Shown piece by piece: positions 7,615 through 15,777 of a stretch of DNA of 39,236 nucleotides. How positions within the stretch are numbered: the first letter of the stretch is position 1; every line of letters starts with the position of its first letter. The notes beneath the pieces are model-generated. The model was not told the origin of the DNA and ran no database searches. It worked only from the letters and a program-made list of their open reading frames with translations. The translations under genes and the position numbers were made by a program. The stretch lies in assembly GCA_036504975.1 (NCBI GenBank), contig DASXUF010000177.1:1-39236 (forward strand), given 5' to 3'. Origin of the DNA: Candidatus Binatia bacterium (GTDB lineage Bacteria > Desulfobacterota > Binatia > UBA9968).

Positions 7615-8766
7615 TTACGAACCTGCCCGACAGACTAAATTGACCAGCGTCCTAATGGGTAAATTGTTTTTTGGATACAGGTTGAGCAGTGGAACGATCA
7701 AATACGGTCGATGGATGATGGCGCGGATGAGCGCATTGATCCTCAGACGCCGGCCAAAAACCCTATGGCATGCCGATTCGTAGCCGAACAATTGCCGCGC
7801 TGATACGTCGCCTCGTCTAAAGGCCAGATCCGCCGCCTCGGCGGCGAGCTCGCCGCTCTTCAGGGCAAAGTAGACTCCTTCGCCGGTCACAGGCTCGGTC
7901 ACGCACGCCGCGTCCCCGGCGAGGAGAAAGCCGTCGCCGAAGCAACGTCGGGGCGAAAAGTAAACCGGATAGACCGAGCGCTCGGCTCCGACCGCCTTGC
8001 CGGCTTCAAGCGCCTCTTCCAGACGGGAGTTACGGCACAGATATTTTTTTACGAGATCTTCCACCGCCGGCATTGCTCTGGCCATTTTTTTGTCTATGAT
8101 GAAGCAAAGGGTCGCCACGCCCCCACCCAATCCCACGAGACCACCATAGCCGCCGGGAAAAAGATGGATCTGGACATTACCGTTGATGCCGCCACAGCCG
8201 GATAGGTGAAGTTGAAAGGCGACGAATTTTCCGGACCGCGCCGTTGGCGCGGCCAGGCCCAATCGATGAGCGACCCAGGAGTTGCGCCCGTCAGCGCCGA
8301 TCAAGAGGCGCGAATAGAGTTTGCTTTCGGCGCATGAATCTTTCCAGATCAAGACCCAATCGTTTTTGTCGCGACTGAAATGACTCGGCTTGCATCCTTG
8401 CTTAACCGCCACGCCCTCTTTTTCCGCCAGCCGCAAGAGCAAGTCATCCAATAGACTGCGCCGGAGACCGACACCGAAAAAATGCCGCCCGTTCTGCGGC
8501 GGAAAAGGAATTTTGGCCGTAGCTGAAGCAGTCGATATCCGGAAGGAGCCGACCTTCTCATGCGCAGACGAGAGCAGCGCATTCTCAATGCCTAGCTTTT
8601 CGAAGATCTCCCAGTTGACGGGGTTCAAAAAATCGCCGCAGAGCTTTTCTCGGGGAAAAAGGCTCCTCTCGATAAGTGCGACGGAGTAGCCCTTGCGAGC
8701 CAGGAAGATCGCCGCTGAACAGCCGGCCGGGCCGGCGCCGACAATGGCGACGTCGAATCGCTTCAC
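7615..8766 (-). CDS. Geranylgeranyl-reductase-family FAD-dependent oxidoreductase
   Basis: This flavoprotein belongs to the GGR/p-hydroxybenzoate-hydroxylase-like family. The N-terminus FDVAIVGAGPAGCSAAIFLARKG contains the FAD-binding GxGxxG at residues 10-15. ERSLFPREKLCGDFLNP is the typical GGR motif around residues 34-50, and GFLLAGDAACVTEPVTGEGVYFAL is the second FAD motif. Family members reduce polyprenyl double bonds or oxidise quinone and polyketide precursors. I place the start at GTG 8766-8764, giving 383 aa and a GTGA overlap with the upstream ubiE-like gene. A much longer frame exists but runs out of phase through that gene. The coupled fabF-ubiE-GGR order suggests one lipid, quinone or polyketide-like pathway. 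Confidence 0.85.
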   Translation of the reverse strand: MKRFDVAIVGAGPAGCSAAIFLARKGYSVALIERSLFPREKLCGDFLNPVNWEIFEKLGIENALLSSAHEKVGSFRISTASATAKIPFPPQNGRHFFGVGLRRSLLDDLLLRLAEKEGVAVKQGCKPSHFSRDKNDWVLIWKDSCAESKLYSRLLIGADGRNSWVAHRLGLAAPTARSGKFVAFQLHLSGCGGINGNVQIHLFPGGYGGLVGLGGGVATLCFIIDKKMARAMPAVEDLVKKYLCRNSRLEEALEAGKAVGAERSVYPVYFSPRRCFGDGFLLAGDAACVTEPVTGEGVYFALKSGELAAEAADLAFRRGDVSARQLFGYESACHRVFGRRLRINALIRAIIHRPYLIVPLLNLYPKNNLPIRTLVNLVCRAGS

Positions 8767-9506
8767 GGTCGGATCCCGCGGTGGATCACGATGATGCCCC
8801 CGAACAACTCGCGCATCTCGACCTCGACAAAGCCAGCCTCTGCCAACCACTGTCTCACGGCTTTCTGCCCCGGATAGACTTTCAGCGACTCGACGATATG
8901 CCAGTAGGTATCCGCCTTGCGGTGCAGAAGCAGGCCAACGAGGGTGCCAAGCCCCAGCAGATATCCGAAGCAGATCTTGCGGTAGAGAAGATTTTTCGGC
9001 AGACCGAAATCCATGGCGACAAAAACTCCTCCGCTGTCGAGCAGTCGAAAGATCTCGCCGAGAACGCTGCGGATGTCCGCGGGATATCTGAGACCATAGC
9101 CCATCGTGACAACGTCGAAGGACCGATCTTTGATCGGGATATGCATCAGGTCCGCGGGTATAAACACGACCCCGGACAGGCTGGAGCACTTCTCGCGTGC
9201 GACGGCGAGCATCGGCAAATTGCGATCCAAACCGATAATCGGTGCCTCGAAACCGGCCCTCCTCAGATGAATGGGAAAGTCCCCGGTTCCGCTAGCCAGG
9301 TCGAGGATTCTTTTCGGATGGCTTCTGCCAATAAGAGCTACGCTCTTTTTTTTCCATCCATGCACCATCCCCAGAGAAAACAGGCGGGCCATCAAGTCGT
9401 ACCTCCGCGCGATGTCGGTGAAGATCGGATCGACGTAGGCCCGTCTCTCCGCGACGTCTCCGGGCCATTGCTGGAGGGAAAAAAATCTTTGCCTAGAGTC
9501 TTTCAT
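8763..9506 (-). CDS. UbiE/MenG-family SAM-dependent C-methyltransferase
   Basis: This 247-aa protein has the class I methyltransferase motif ILDLASGTGDFPIHL and the UbiE-style start FFSLQQWPGDVAERRAYVDPIFTDIARRYDLMARLFSLGMVHGWK. DVVTMGYGLRYPADIRSVLGEIFRLLDSGG corresponds to the UbiE motif GLRN.D....L.E..RVLKPGG. In the standard pathway it methylates demethylmenaquinone or a ubiquinone precursor. Here it overlaps fabF by 14 bp and the reductase by 4 bp, so it may act on a different prenyl or polyketide ring. The ubiE or menG symbol is withheld for that reason. Confidence 0.85.
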   Translation of the reverse strand: MKDSRQRFFSLQQWPGDVAERRAYVDPIFTDIARRYDLMARLFSLGMVHGWKKKSVALIGRSHPKRILDLASGTGDFPIHLRRAGFEAPIIGLDRNLPMLAVAREKCSSLSGVVFIPADLMHIPIKDRSFDVVTMGYGLRYPADIRSVLGEIFRLLDSGGVFVAMDFGLPKNLLYRKICFGYLLGLGTLVGLLLHRKADTYWHIVESLKVYPGQKAVRQWLAEAGFVEVEMRELFGGIIVIHRGIRP

Positions 9507-10782
9507 TCAGCGAATTGCCGCGCGCGACGACCAACGCCGAATTCTTCGAGCCAAAGGCGATGCAGTTGCACAGAGCGATCTCCGCCTTTGTGGAGAGCCC
9601 ACGGTTGGGCAGATAGTTCAGGTCGCATTCAGGATCGGGCTCTTCGTAGTTGATCGTCGGCGGCAAAAAGCCGTGCTGCAGAGCCATAATAGCGGCAACG
9701 ATTCCCGCCGCTCCCGATGCACCCTGGGGATGGCCGATCATCGATTTTATCGAGCTCATGGGAATGTCGTACGCCCTGCGACCGAAGCAAATTTTGACCG
9801 CTCGGGTTTCGATCTTATCGTTTAAGAGAGTCGAGGTGCCGTGCGGGGCGAGATAGCCGACCTCCTCCTTGGCGATGCCCGCGTCCTCAAGTGCAAGCGC
9901 CATCGCCCGCGCGGGCTCTTCCCCGCTCGGGTCAAGACGCACGGTGTGGTACGCATCGCAAGTCGAGCCGTAGCCCAAAAGCTCGGCAAAAATTCGCGCG
10001 CCGCGCTGAAGCGCCTGCTCCATCTCCTCCAGGACCAGCATCCAGGCCCCTTCGCCGAGAACGAACCCGTCGCGCGAGCGGTCGAACGGCCGCGACGCGC
10101 GCTTGGGCTCCTCGTTGTGCGACACCGACACGACGCGCATGATGGAAAATCCGTGCATGATGCCGGGAGTGATCGTCGCATCGACTCCGCCGCTTATCAG
10201 ATGGTCGGCCAGACCGAAGCGAATGAGATTGAAAGCATAGCCGATGGCGTCGGTGGAGCTGGTGCAACCGGTGGAGACGACGTGACTGGGCCCTCTGAAG
10301 TCGAAACGGAGAGAGATCTCGCTCGAGAGCGTGCCGATGGTCGAGCCCGAGATGTTGTACGCGCTCGTCTTGCGCCATTGGTCGGAAAAATAGAGCCGGT
10401 ACTGCTCCTCGACAAAATCCGGCGCGCCCCCGCCGCTGCCGAGGACAACGCCCCAGGAGCGTTTCTCTTCGAGAGCCATCGCGCCCGGATCGAGTCCGGC
10501 CGCGTGGAGCGCCTCCTTGGTCGCTGCAATCGCTAGCGGCACCGCGCGGCCCACGCGGCGGAGCTCTTTCTCCGGCATATGTTCTTCAGGGCGAAAGCCG
10601 CTCACCTCCCCGGCTATTCGACACGGCAGCGACCCCGGATCGAAAAGTCGAATCGGACCGATTCCGCTCACGCCGTTTTGAGTCGCCCGCCAGAAAGCCT
10701 CGGCCCCAATGCCGTTGGGGCTGACGGCCCCCAGGCCGGTCACCACGACCCTGCGATGGGGCGATTTTCCATTTTGATTCAT
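9493..10782 (-). CDS. Beta-ketoacyl-ACP synthase, FabF-like
   Basis: This 429-aa ketosynthase keeps the catalytic Cys-His-His triad: C173 in VVSTGCTSSTDAIG, H314 in APHGTSTLLND, and H351 in KSMIGHPQGASGAAG. RRVVVTGLGAVSPNG at the N-terminus is typical of KAS II. The reaction is decarboxylative condensation of malonyl-ACP with an acyl-ACP. No ACP, FabG or FabZ gene is adjacent, and the gene heads the coupled fabF-ubiE-GGR cluster, so it may serve a special product rather than bulk fatty-acid synthesis. I chose the ATG at 10782 by homology of the N-terminus, although an in-frame ATG 42 bp upstream is possible. The gene is divergent from 10868. Confidence 0.88.
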   Translation of the reverse strand: MNQNGKSPHRRVVVTGLGAVSPNGIGAEAFWRATQNGVSGIGPIRLFDPGSLPCRIAGEVSGFRPEEHMPEKELRRVGRAVPLAIAATKEALHAAGLDPGAMALEEKRSWGVVLGSGGGAPDFVEEQYRLYFSDQWRKTSAYNISGSTIGTLSSEISLRFDFRGPSHVVSTGCTSSTDAIGYAFNLIRFGLADHLISGGVDATITPGIMHGFSIMRVVSVSHNEEPKRASRPFDRSRDGFVLGEGAWMLVLEEMEQALQRGARIFAELLGYGSTCDAYHTVRLDPSGEEPARAMALALEDAGIAKEEVGYLAPHGTSTLLNDKIETRAVKICFGRRAYDIPMSSIKSMIGHPQGASGAAGIVAAIMALQHGFLPPTINYEEPDPECDLNYLPNRGLSTKAEIALCNCIAFGSKNSALVVARGNSLNERL

Positions 10783-10867
10783 CTTGACAGGTCGGGCGAT
10801 AAATAGTTTGATCTGGCCTATCATATTAGACGCTTTGCAAAGCACAAGCGTTTACGTAAAGGCCAAG

Positions 10868-11785
10868 ATGAAGCTCATCGTCGCAGGCGGCACCGGATTT
10901 ATCGGCTCAGCACTCTCTGCTCGACTCACCGGTCAAGGTCACTCGCTCATTCTGCTGACGCGCTCGATATCGTCGGCCGCCGAATCATCCAACACAACGA
11001 CAATTCTTTGGCAGCCGGCATTATCCGGGGCCTGGGAGCATATTCTAGAGGAAGCCGTAGCCGAAGCAGATGGGGTCATCAATCTCGCGGGCGAGCCGAT
11101 CGCGGCGAAAAGATGGAGCGATGCGCAGAAGACAAAACTCCGGTCGAGCCGGATCGACACGACGCGCGCGCTAGTCACGGCGATCGGCAAAGCGAAAAAA
11201 AAGCCCGCCTTCTTCATCAACGCCTCCGCCGTCGGTTACTACGGTCCACGCGCTGACGAAGTCATTACAGAAGAGAGCGGACACGGCGGCGATTTTCTTG
11301 CCGCAGTCTGCTCGGAGTGGGAAGAAGAGGCAAGAAAAGCCGAAGCTCACGGCGTCAGGGTCATTCGTCTGCGCACGGGAATCGTTCTCGGAAAAGGCGG
11401 CGGCGCCTTGTCCAAGATGATTCCTCCCTTTAAGCTCTTTATCGGCGGCCCGTTGGGATCGGGAAAGCAGTGGATGCCGTGGGTCCACATAGAAGATGAG
11501 ATCGGCCTGATTCAATTTTTGATGGAAAACAACAGCGCGCGCGGAGCAGTGAACGCCTGCGCCCCCAATCCGGTCACGATGAAGGAATTTAGCCGGACCC
11601 TGAGCAGAGTCCTTCACCGCCCCTGCTGGGCGCCGGTTCCAGCTTTTGCGCTGCATCTGTTGCTGGGCGAAATGGCGGATATGCTGTTGACCGGCCAGCG
11701 GGTCATGCCCGCCGCCGCCCAGAAACTGGGTTATCGCTTCCGTCATCCGGAGCTGCGGGAGGCGATCGAAGCTCTCTTGAGATAA
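10868..11785 (+). CDS. TIGR01777-family epimerase (SDR39U1/YfcH-like)
   Basis: This 305-aa extended-SDR protein has MKLIVAGGTGFIGSALSARL at the N-terminus, the NAD(P)-binding GxxGxxG. INLAGEPIAAKRWSDAQK and RVIRLRTGIVLGKGGGALSKM are hallmark stretches of the YfcH/SDR39U1 family. PWVHIEDEIGLI and VNACAPNPVTMKEF follow. The physiological substrate of the family is not well defined. The start is ATG 10868, preceded by AAAGG; a longer frame reaching back across the divergent promoter is not supported. It shares an 85-bp divergent spacer with the FabF-like gene. The SDR at 11824 follows on the same strand. Confidence 0.88.
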   Translation: MKLIVAGGTGFIGSALSARLTGQGHSLILLTRSISSAAESSNTTTILWQPALSGAWEHILEEAVAEADGVINLAGEPIAAKRWSDAQKTKLRSSRIDTTRALVTAIGKAKKKPAFFINASAVGYYGPRADEVITEESGHGGDFLAAVCSEWEEEARKAEAHGVRVIRLRTGIVLGKGGGALSKMIPPFKLFIGGPLGSGKQWMPWVHIEDEIGLIQFLMENNSARGAVNACAPNPVTMKEFSRTLSRVLHRPCWAPVPAFALHLLLGEMADMLLTGQRVMPAAAQKLGYRFRHPELREAIEALLR

Positions 11786-11823
11786 GTTTACCTCTGACAT
11801 TCGTGTCGAAGCCAGAAGATTAG

Positions 11824-12615
11824 ATGGACTTTAACGGTCAAGTCGCGCTGATTACAGGCGCTTCCAGCGGTATCGGCCAACGCCTCGCCATCGACCTGGC
11901 CGCGCGCGGAGCGATTGTCGTCGGCTGCGGTCGCTCGCTGGAGCGGCTGAAAGAAACGGCCGATGAGTTAAGGCGCCACTCTCCCTCATCCACGGTTATG
12001 GCCTGTGACGTAAGCGAGCCCAAGCAGGTGAAGCATATGGTCGAAAAGGTCCTGTCGCAATTCGGCAAGATCGATGTCCTCGTTAATAACGCAGGCTTTG
12101 GCTCGTATCAAAGCTTCGCGGAATCTTCGCTCGAAGCTATCGAATCGATGCTGCGGACGAATTATTTGGGGACCGTCTATTGCACCAAAGAGGCGCTACC
12201 ATCGATGATAGCCAGACGCTCCGGCCACATCGTGAACATCTCGTCGGTCGCGGGCAAGATTGCGACACCGAACATGGCCTCTTACTGCGCCACAAAGTTT
12301 GCCCAGATCGGCCTTTCAGAGAGCTTGTATCATGAGCTTACGCCATTGGGCATTCACGTCGCGGTAGTCTGCCCTGGGCCGGTGCGCACCAAGTTTCGCA
12401 TGCTGTTCGACGATCTGGCTCCCAACGCTCCGGCTTTTGTGGTGCTGGACGCCGCCGCCGTATCGAGAGCGGTCATAAAAACGATTGAAAGCAATAGGTT
12501 TGAAATCATCATGCCGCGGTCTCTTGCCTTTTTCTGCTTACTGAAGGGGCTGATGCCGGGTCTTGTTCGGTACCTTATCTCGAATCTTCGACCGAACTCA
12601 GGCAAACGTCAGTAG
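11824..12615 (+). CDS. Short-chain dehydrogenase/reductase
   Basis: This 263-aa classical SDR has the cofactor motif TGASSGIG at residues 11-18, NNAG at 88-91, catalytic S141 (in NISSVAG) and the YxxxK pair Y154/K158 (SYCATK). R37 in GCGRS, at the end of the second beta strand, suggests NADP(H). It should reduce a carbonyl or oxidise an alcohol. Residues 225-255 (FEIIMPRSLAFFCLLKGLMPGLVRYLI) form a hydrophobic C-terminal segment seen in SDRs related to DltE and to membrane-lipid-associated reductases. It lies 38 bp after the TIGR01777 gene. The ribosome-binding site is weak. Confidence 0.88.
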   Translation: MDFNGQVALITGASSGIGQRLAIDLAARGAIVVGCGRSLERLKETADELRRHSPSSTVMACDVSEPKQVKHMVEKVLSQFGKIDVLVNNAGFGSYQSFAESSLEAIESMLRTNYLGTVYCTKEALPSMIARRSGHIVNISSVAGKIATPNMASYCATKFAQIGLSESLYHELTPLGIHVAVVCPGPVRTKFRMLFDDLAPNAPAFVVLDAAAVSRAVIKTIESNRFEIIMPRSLAFFCLLKGLMPGLVRYLISNLRPNSGKRQ

Positions 12616-12721
12616 GAGGCGAAAAGGTAGGAACAAAATGATCGCAGCAGTTTTAACAGTGGAAGGCCTTTTCCATTAATCTACATAACTGACGCGAATT
12701 TTTAACCGACGGAGGACACCC

Positions 12722-13153
12722 ATGGAAGCGCATGTCTTCGAGCTATCGACACCGGTTCTGACAGGCGGCAGGAGTCATATGCCGCTTTCCCGGACCGATT
12801 TGGTCTCGGTCGGGCTCAATTACTACACGCCTGGACGCAAGAACACTCTTCACACCCATCCCGGAGAGGATCACGCTTTCGTCGTACTGGAGGGAGAGGC
12901 GACATTTTACGACAAGAGTGAAAAAGCGACGGTGCTAAAGAAGGGCCAGGGCATTATGCTTCCGGAGGGATGGTATTACCGTTTCGAGAATAGCGGAGAC
13001 AAAGCCCTCGTCTTGCTGAGATTTTCAGCCCGTAAAGCTAAACCCGCGGTAACCAGGATCGACAGCGCGGGCAGAACTCGAAGCGAAGATTCGACGGAAT
13101 TCGTGCACGTCGACGGCGATACAGTGGACGGCAAATTTTGGCAACTGGCTTGA
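12722..13153 (+). CDS. Single-domain cupin protein, paralogue of the cupin at 4437
   Basis: This 143-aa protein has GGAGG 7 nt before its ATG. Cupin motif 1 is HTHPGEDHAFVVLEG and motif 2 is LPEGWYYRFENSG. As in the cupin at 4437, motif 1 has HxH-x4-H and tyrosine replaces the motif 2 histidine, so the two belong to one subfamily. The iron-type binding-protein gene follows 28 bp downstream, repeating the cupin plus binding-protein pairing seen at 4437-5885. A role in sensing or modifying the imported ligand is plausible, but no reaction can be named. Confidence 0.82.
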   Translation: MEAHVFELSTPVLTGGRSHMPLSRTDLVSVGLNYYTPGRKNTLHTHPGEDHAFVVLEGEATFYDKSEKATVLKKGQGIMLPEGWYYRFENSGDKALVLLRFSARKAKPAVTRIDSAGRTRSEDSTEFVHVDGDTVDGKFWQLA

Positions 13154-13181
13154 TTCGCGCTTGGCGCGGCGAGGAGGAATT

Positions 13182-14195
13182 ATGCGACGATTGAGTTGGC
13201 TTGTAGTTTTTTTCGGTCTGGTTTTCACCCCCCACGTGCTTCTTGCGCAGACGGTCGCTCCCGATCGGGGCAAGCTTGTCGAAGAGGCCAAAAAGGAAGG
13301 CAAGGTCGTCGTTTACGCGGCCTATTCGGCAACCGACGCCAATATTATTAAAGCCGCCTTTGAGAAAAAATATCCTTTCATAAACTTCGAATATTTTCGC
13401 GCCGGTAAAGACAAGCTTTTGGCTCGATACTTGACCGAGGTAAAGGCGGGACAATTTCTACCTGATATATATATTTCGAGCATCTTTCCGGTTTCGACGT
13501 TGCTCCAACAAGGGCTGCTGGGCAGATATCCTTCACCCGAGCGCGCCGCCTATGCCGATTCGCTGAAGGATAAGAATGGAAATTGGACAGCTATTTACTT
13601 AAACGCCATGACGATCGCCTACAACACGCGAATGGTAAAACCGCACGAGGTGCCGAAAAGTTACCAGGATCTTCTTTTCCCCAAATGGAAAGGCAAAATG
13701 GGGATGGACCTCAACAAGACCGAATGGTACGTCGCCATGCTCCAGATGATGGGCGAGGAGAAGGGAAAAAAGTACATGGAAACGCTTAGCAAGCAGGACA
13801 TCCAAGCGCGTGAAGGCAATACGATCACGGGACAGCTTCTCGTCGCGGGCGAGTTTCCGTTGGTCGTCTCTCAGTATCCAACCAGTGTCGAAGAGATGAA
13901 GAAAAGAGGCGCACCGATAGAATGGGTTCCTCTTCAGCCTCATTTTGTCTTTCCGATCGTGATGGCTCCGACCGCGAAGCAGCCCCATCCAGCCGGCAGC
14001 AAACTTTTCGTCGATTTTATCCTCTCGGAAGAGGGACAAAAAATAATGAAAAGTCTAAGCCGGATCCCAGCGCGCAAAGAAGTACTTCCTGAGCCGCCAA
14101 ACCTGATCCAAGGCTACAAGCTCCTGGTCGTCAGGCCGACGTCAAGCGAGGACTACAATCGATACAATAACGAGTACCATAAGTATTTCCGCTAG
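13182..14195 (+). CDS. Iron-type (family 1) extracellular solute-binding protein
   Basis: This 337-aa protein starts at ATG 13182 after the strong site GAGGAGG and opens with a Sec signal (RLSWLVVFFGLVFTPHVLLAQ). The mature part reads GKLVEEAKKEGKVVVYAAYSATDANIIKAAFEKKYP, the usual start of FbpA/AfuA-like and related type 2 periplasmic binding proteins, and continues with LLARYLTEVKAGQFLPDIY and FVDFILSEEGQKIMKSL. Members carry ferric iron, thiamine, phosphonates or organic acids. Ligand tyrosines for iron cannot be assigned with confidence. No permease or ATPase is adjacent. It is a paralogue of the protein at 24992. Confidence 0.85.
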   Translation: MRRLSWLVVFFGLVFTPHVLLAQTVAPDRGKLVEEAKKEGKVVVYAAYSATDANIIKAAFEKKYPFINFEYFRAGKDKLLARYLTEVKAGQFLPDIYISSIFPVSTLLQQGLLGRYPSPERAAYADSLKDKNGNWTAIYLNAMTIAYNTRMVKPHEVPKSYQDLLFPKWKGKMGMDLNKTEWYVAMLQMMGEEKGKKYMETLSKQDIQAREGNTITGQLLVAGEFPLVVSQYPTSVEEMKKRGAPIEWVPLQPHFVFPIVMAPTAKQPHPAGSKLFVDFILSEEGQKIMKSLSRIPARKEVLPEPPNLIQGYKLLVVRPTSSEDYNRYNNEYHKYFR

Positions 14196-14345
14196 TTCCC
14201 AATTCCTAACTTTTCCCCCCCCCGTATCTGAACTTTCTTCCAGTATCGGAACGCGCTAAATTTTTCTGCGTTCTTTCGACTGCCGATTTTTCGACAAATC
14301 TCATTGCCTTCGACCGAGAAGTTGTTAAGATGTTGCAGATTTTTC

Positions 14346-15722
14346 ATGTATCGGGAAGACACCATAGCGGCTGTGGCGACGCCACCGGGCGAAGGCGGCG
14401 TGGCGATCGTGCGCGTGAGCGGTCCGGATGCCGAGCGAATCGCCGGGGAAATCTTTTGCCGCATCGGCGGCAAAAACGGCGCACTGCGTTCGCATACTTT
14501 GCATCACGGCACTATCCATGACGCAAAAACCGGCGCCGTTTTGGACCAAGCGCTTCTCGCCTTGATGCGCAAACCGCACAGCTATACAGGAGAAGACGTC
14601 GTCGAGATTCATTGTCACGGCGGACCGTTGTTGACGCGCCGGCTGTTGCAACTCGTCCTGTCGCGTGGCGCGCGCCACGCTGAGCCCGGGGAATTTACCA
14701 AGAGGGCTTTTCTCAATGGCCGCCTCGATCTTGCCCAGGCCGAGGCCGTTCTCGATCTCATACAGGCACGCACCGAGACGGGAATGAAATTGGCTGCCGA
14801 ACAGATGCACGGTGGACTCTCAAGATGGGTCGCAGAGCTTCGCGAGGAGCTTCTTGACATCCTGGCACAGGTGGAAGCCGGCATTGATTTCCCGGAAGAA
14901 GATATCGAACTCCTGCACAAAGAGGAGCTGGTCGCAAAGGTCGATGGGTTGAGCAGAAAAATCTCCGAGATCGTCGCCAGCTACGAATGGGGAAGATTAT
15001 TTCGCGAGGGAGCGAAGGTTTGCATCGCGGGCCGACCTAATGTGGGTAAATCGAGCTTACTCAACGCGCTGCTTGGCGCAGAGCGAGTCATCGTCACGCC
15101 GGTGCCCGGAACAACCAGAGATGTCATAGAGGAGAGTATCAACTTGGGCGGCCTGCCGATTGTTCTGTGGGACACGGCGGGGGTCCGTGATACCGATAAT
15201 CCGGTTGAAAAGATCGGCGTAGAATTCTCCCGCAGACACATTGAGGCCGCTGACGCAACAATGCTGGTGCTCGACGGCGCTTCAACTCACAGTACTGAAG
15301 ATGAGTCCATTCTACGAGCCGTGCGAGGTAAAAAGGGACTTGTGGTGATCAATAAAAATGATCTGCCGCAACAGCTCGCTCTCTCCTGGCTGGCTGAAGT
15401 AGCGCCGGACAAGGCGACCGTTTCCATTTCCGCAAAACAAGGCAGGGGAATAGACCAACTTAAGGATATGCTACGCGAGTTGCTCCTCGACATGCCTCTG
15501 GAACCTGCGGTGACTTTGACCAACCTGCGCCATAAGGCAGCTCTGGAGAGGTCAATCACGGCTCTTGATTCAGCAGCAAAAGCGATTCATGCCGGCGCCT
15601 CTCCTGACCTTATTATGGTAGAACTGGCGGAGGCCAAAGATGGACTTGCGGAGGTTATAGGCGAGGTATATCATGATGATATTTTAGAACGTATTTTTAA
15701 GAAATTCTGTATTGGAAAATAG
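14346..15722 (+). CDS. mnmE: tRNA uridine-5-carboxymethylaminomethyl modification GTPase MnmE
   Basis: MnmE works with MnmG to install carboxymethylaminomethyl groups on wobble U34 of certain tRNAs. The 458-aa protein starts [26 protein letters not shown], the conserved tetrahydrofolate-binding N-terminal domain. The inserted G domain has GRPNVGKSS (G1), [10 protein letters not shown] (G2), DTAGVRD (G3) and NKND (G4). The protein ends in the invariant FCIGK, whose Cys is needed for activity. Length and ends are normal. I chose ATG 14346 by family N-terminus; an in-frame upstream ATG adds 14 unsupported residues. mnmG follows after 55 bp. The last part of this gene and mnmG look richer in A+T than their neighbours. 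Confidence 0.96.
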   Translation: MYREDTIAAVATPPGEGGVAIVRVSGPDAERIAGEIFCRIGGKNGALRSHTLHHGTIHDAKTGAVLDQALLALMRKPHSYTGEDVVEIHCHGGPLLTRRLLQLVLSRGARHAEPGEFTKRAFLNGRLDLAQAEAVLDLIQARTETGMKLAAEQMHGGLSRWVAELREELLDILAQVEAGIDFPEEDIELLHKEELVAKVDGLSRKISEIVASYEWGRLFREGAKVCIAGRPNVGKSSLLNALLGAERVIVTPVPGTTRDVIEESINLGGLPIVLWDTAGVRDTDNPVEKIGVEFSRRHIEAADATMLVLDGASTHSTEDESILRAVRGKKGLVVINKNDLPQQLALSWLAEVAPDKATVSISAKQGRGIDQLKDMLRELLLDMPLEPAVTLTNLRHKAALERSITALDSAAKAIHAGASPDLIMVELAEAKDGLAEVIGEVYHDDILERIFKKFCIGK

Positions 15723-15761
15723 GTATAATAGACAAAATAATTATTGCGTTACTTTGATTTT

Positions 15762-15777
15762 TGTTCCACGTGAAACG
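15762..15777. promoter_or_regulatory. parS-like centromere site 1
   Basis: TGTTCCACGTGAAACG matches the near-universal chromosomal parS palindrome TGTTTCACGTGAAACA except at positions 5 and 16. It lies immediately before the mnmG start codon. ParB (18566-19426) should load here to organise origin segregation. A TATAAT sequence at 15724-15729, 33 bp upstream, may be a -10 element for mnmG. Confidence 0.85.

Noticed and set aside
7615..9189. 524-aa version of the GGR-like protein
   Set aside because: The extra N-terminal residues come from reading through ubiE out of frame. The FAD motif begins right after GTG 8766, so the shorter form is used.
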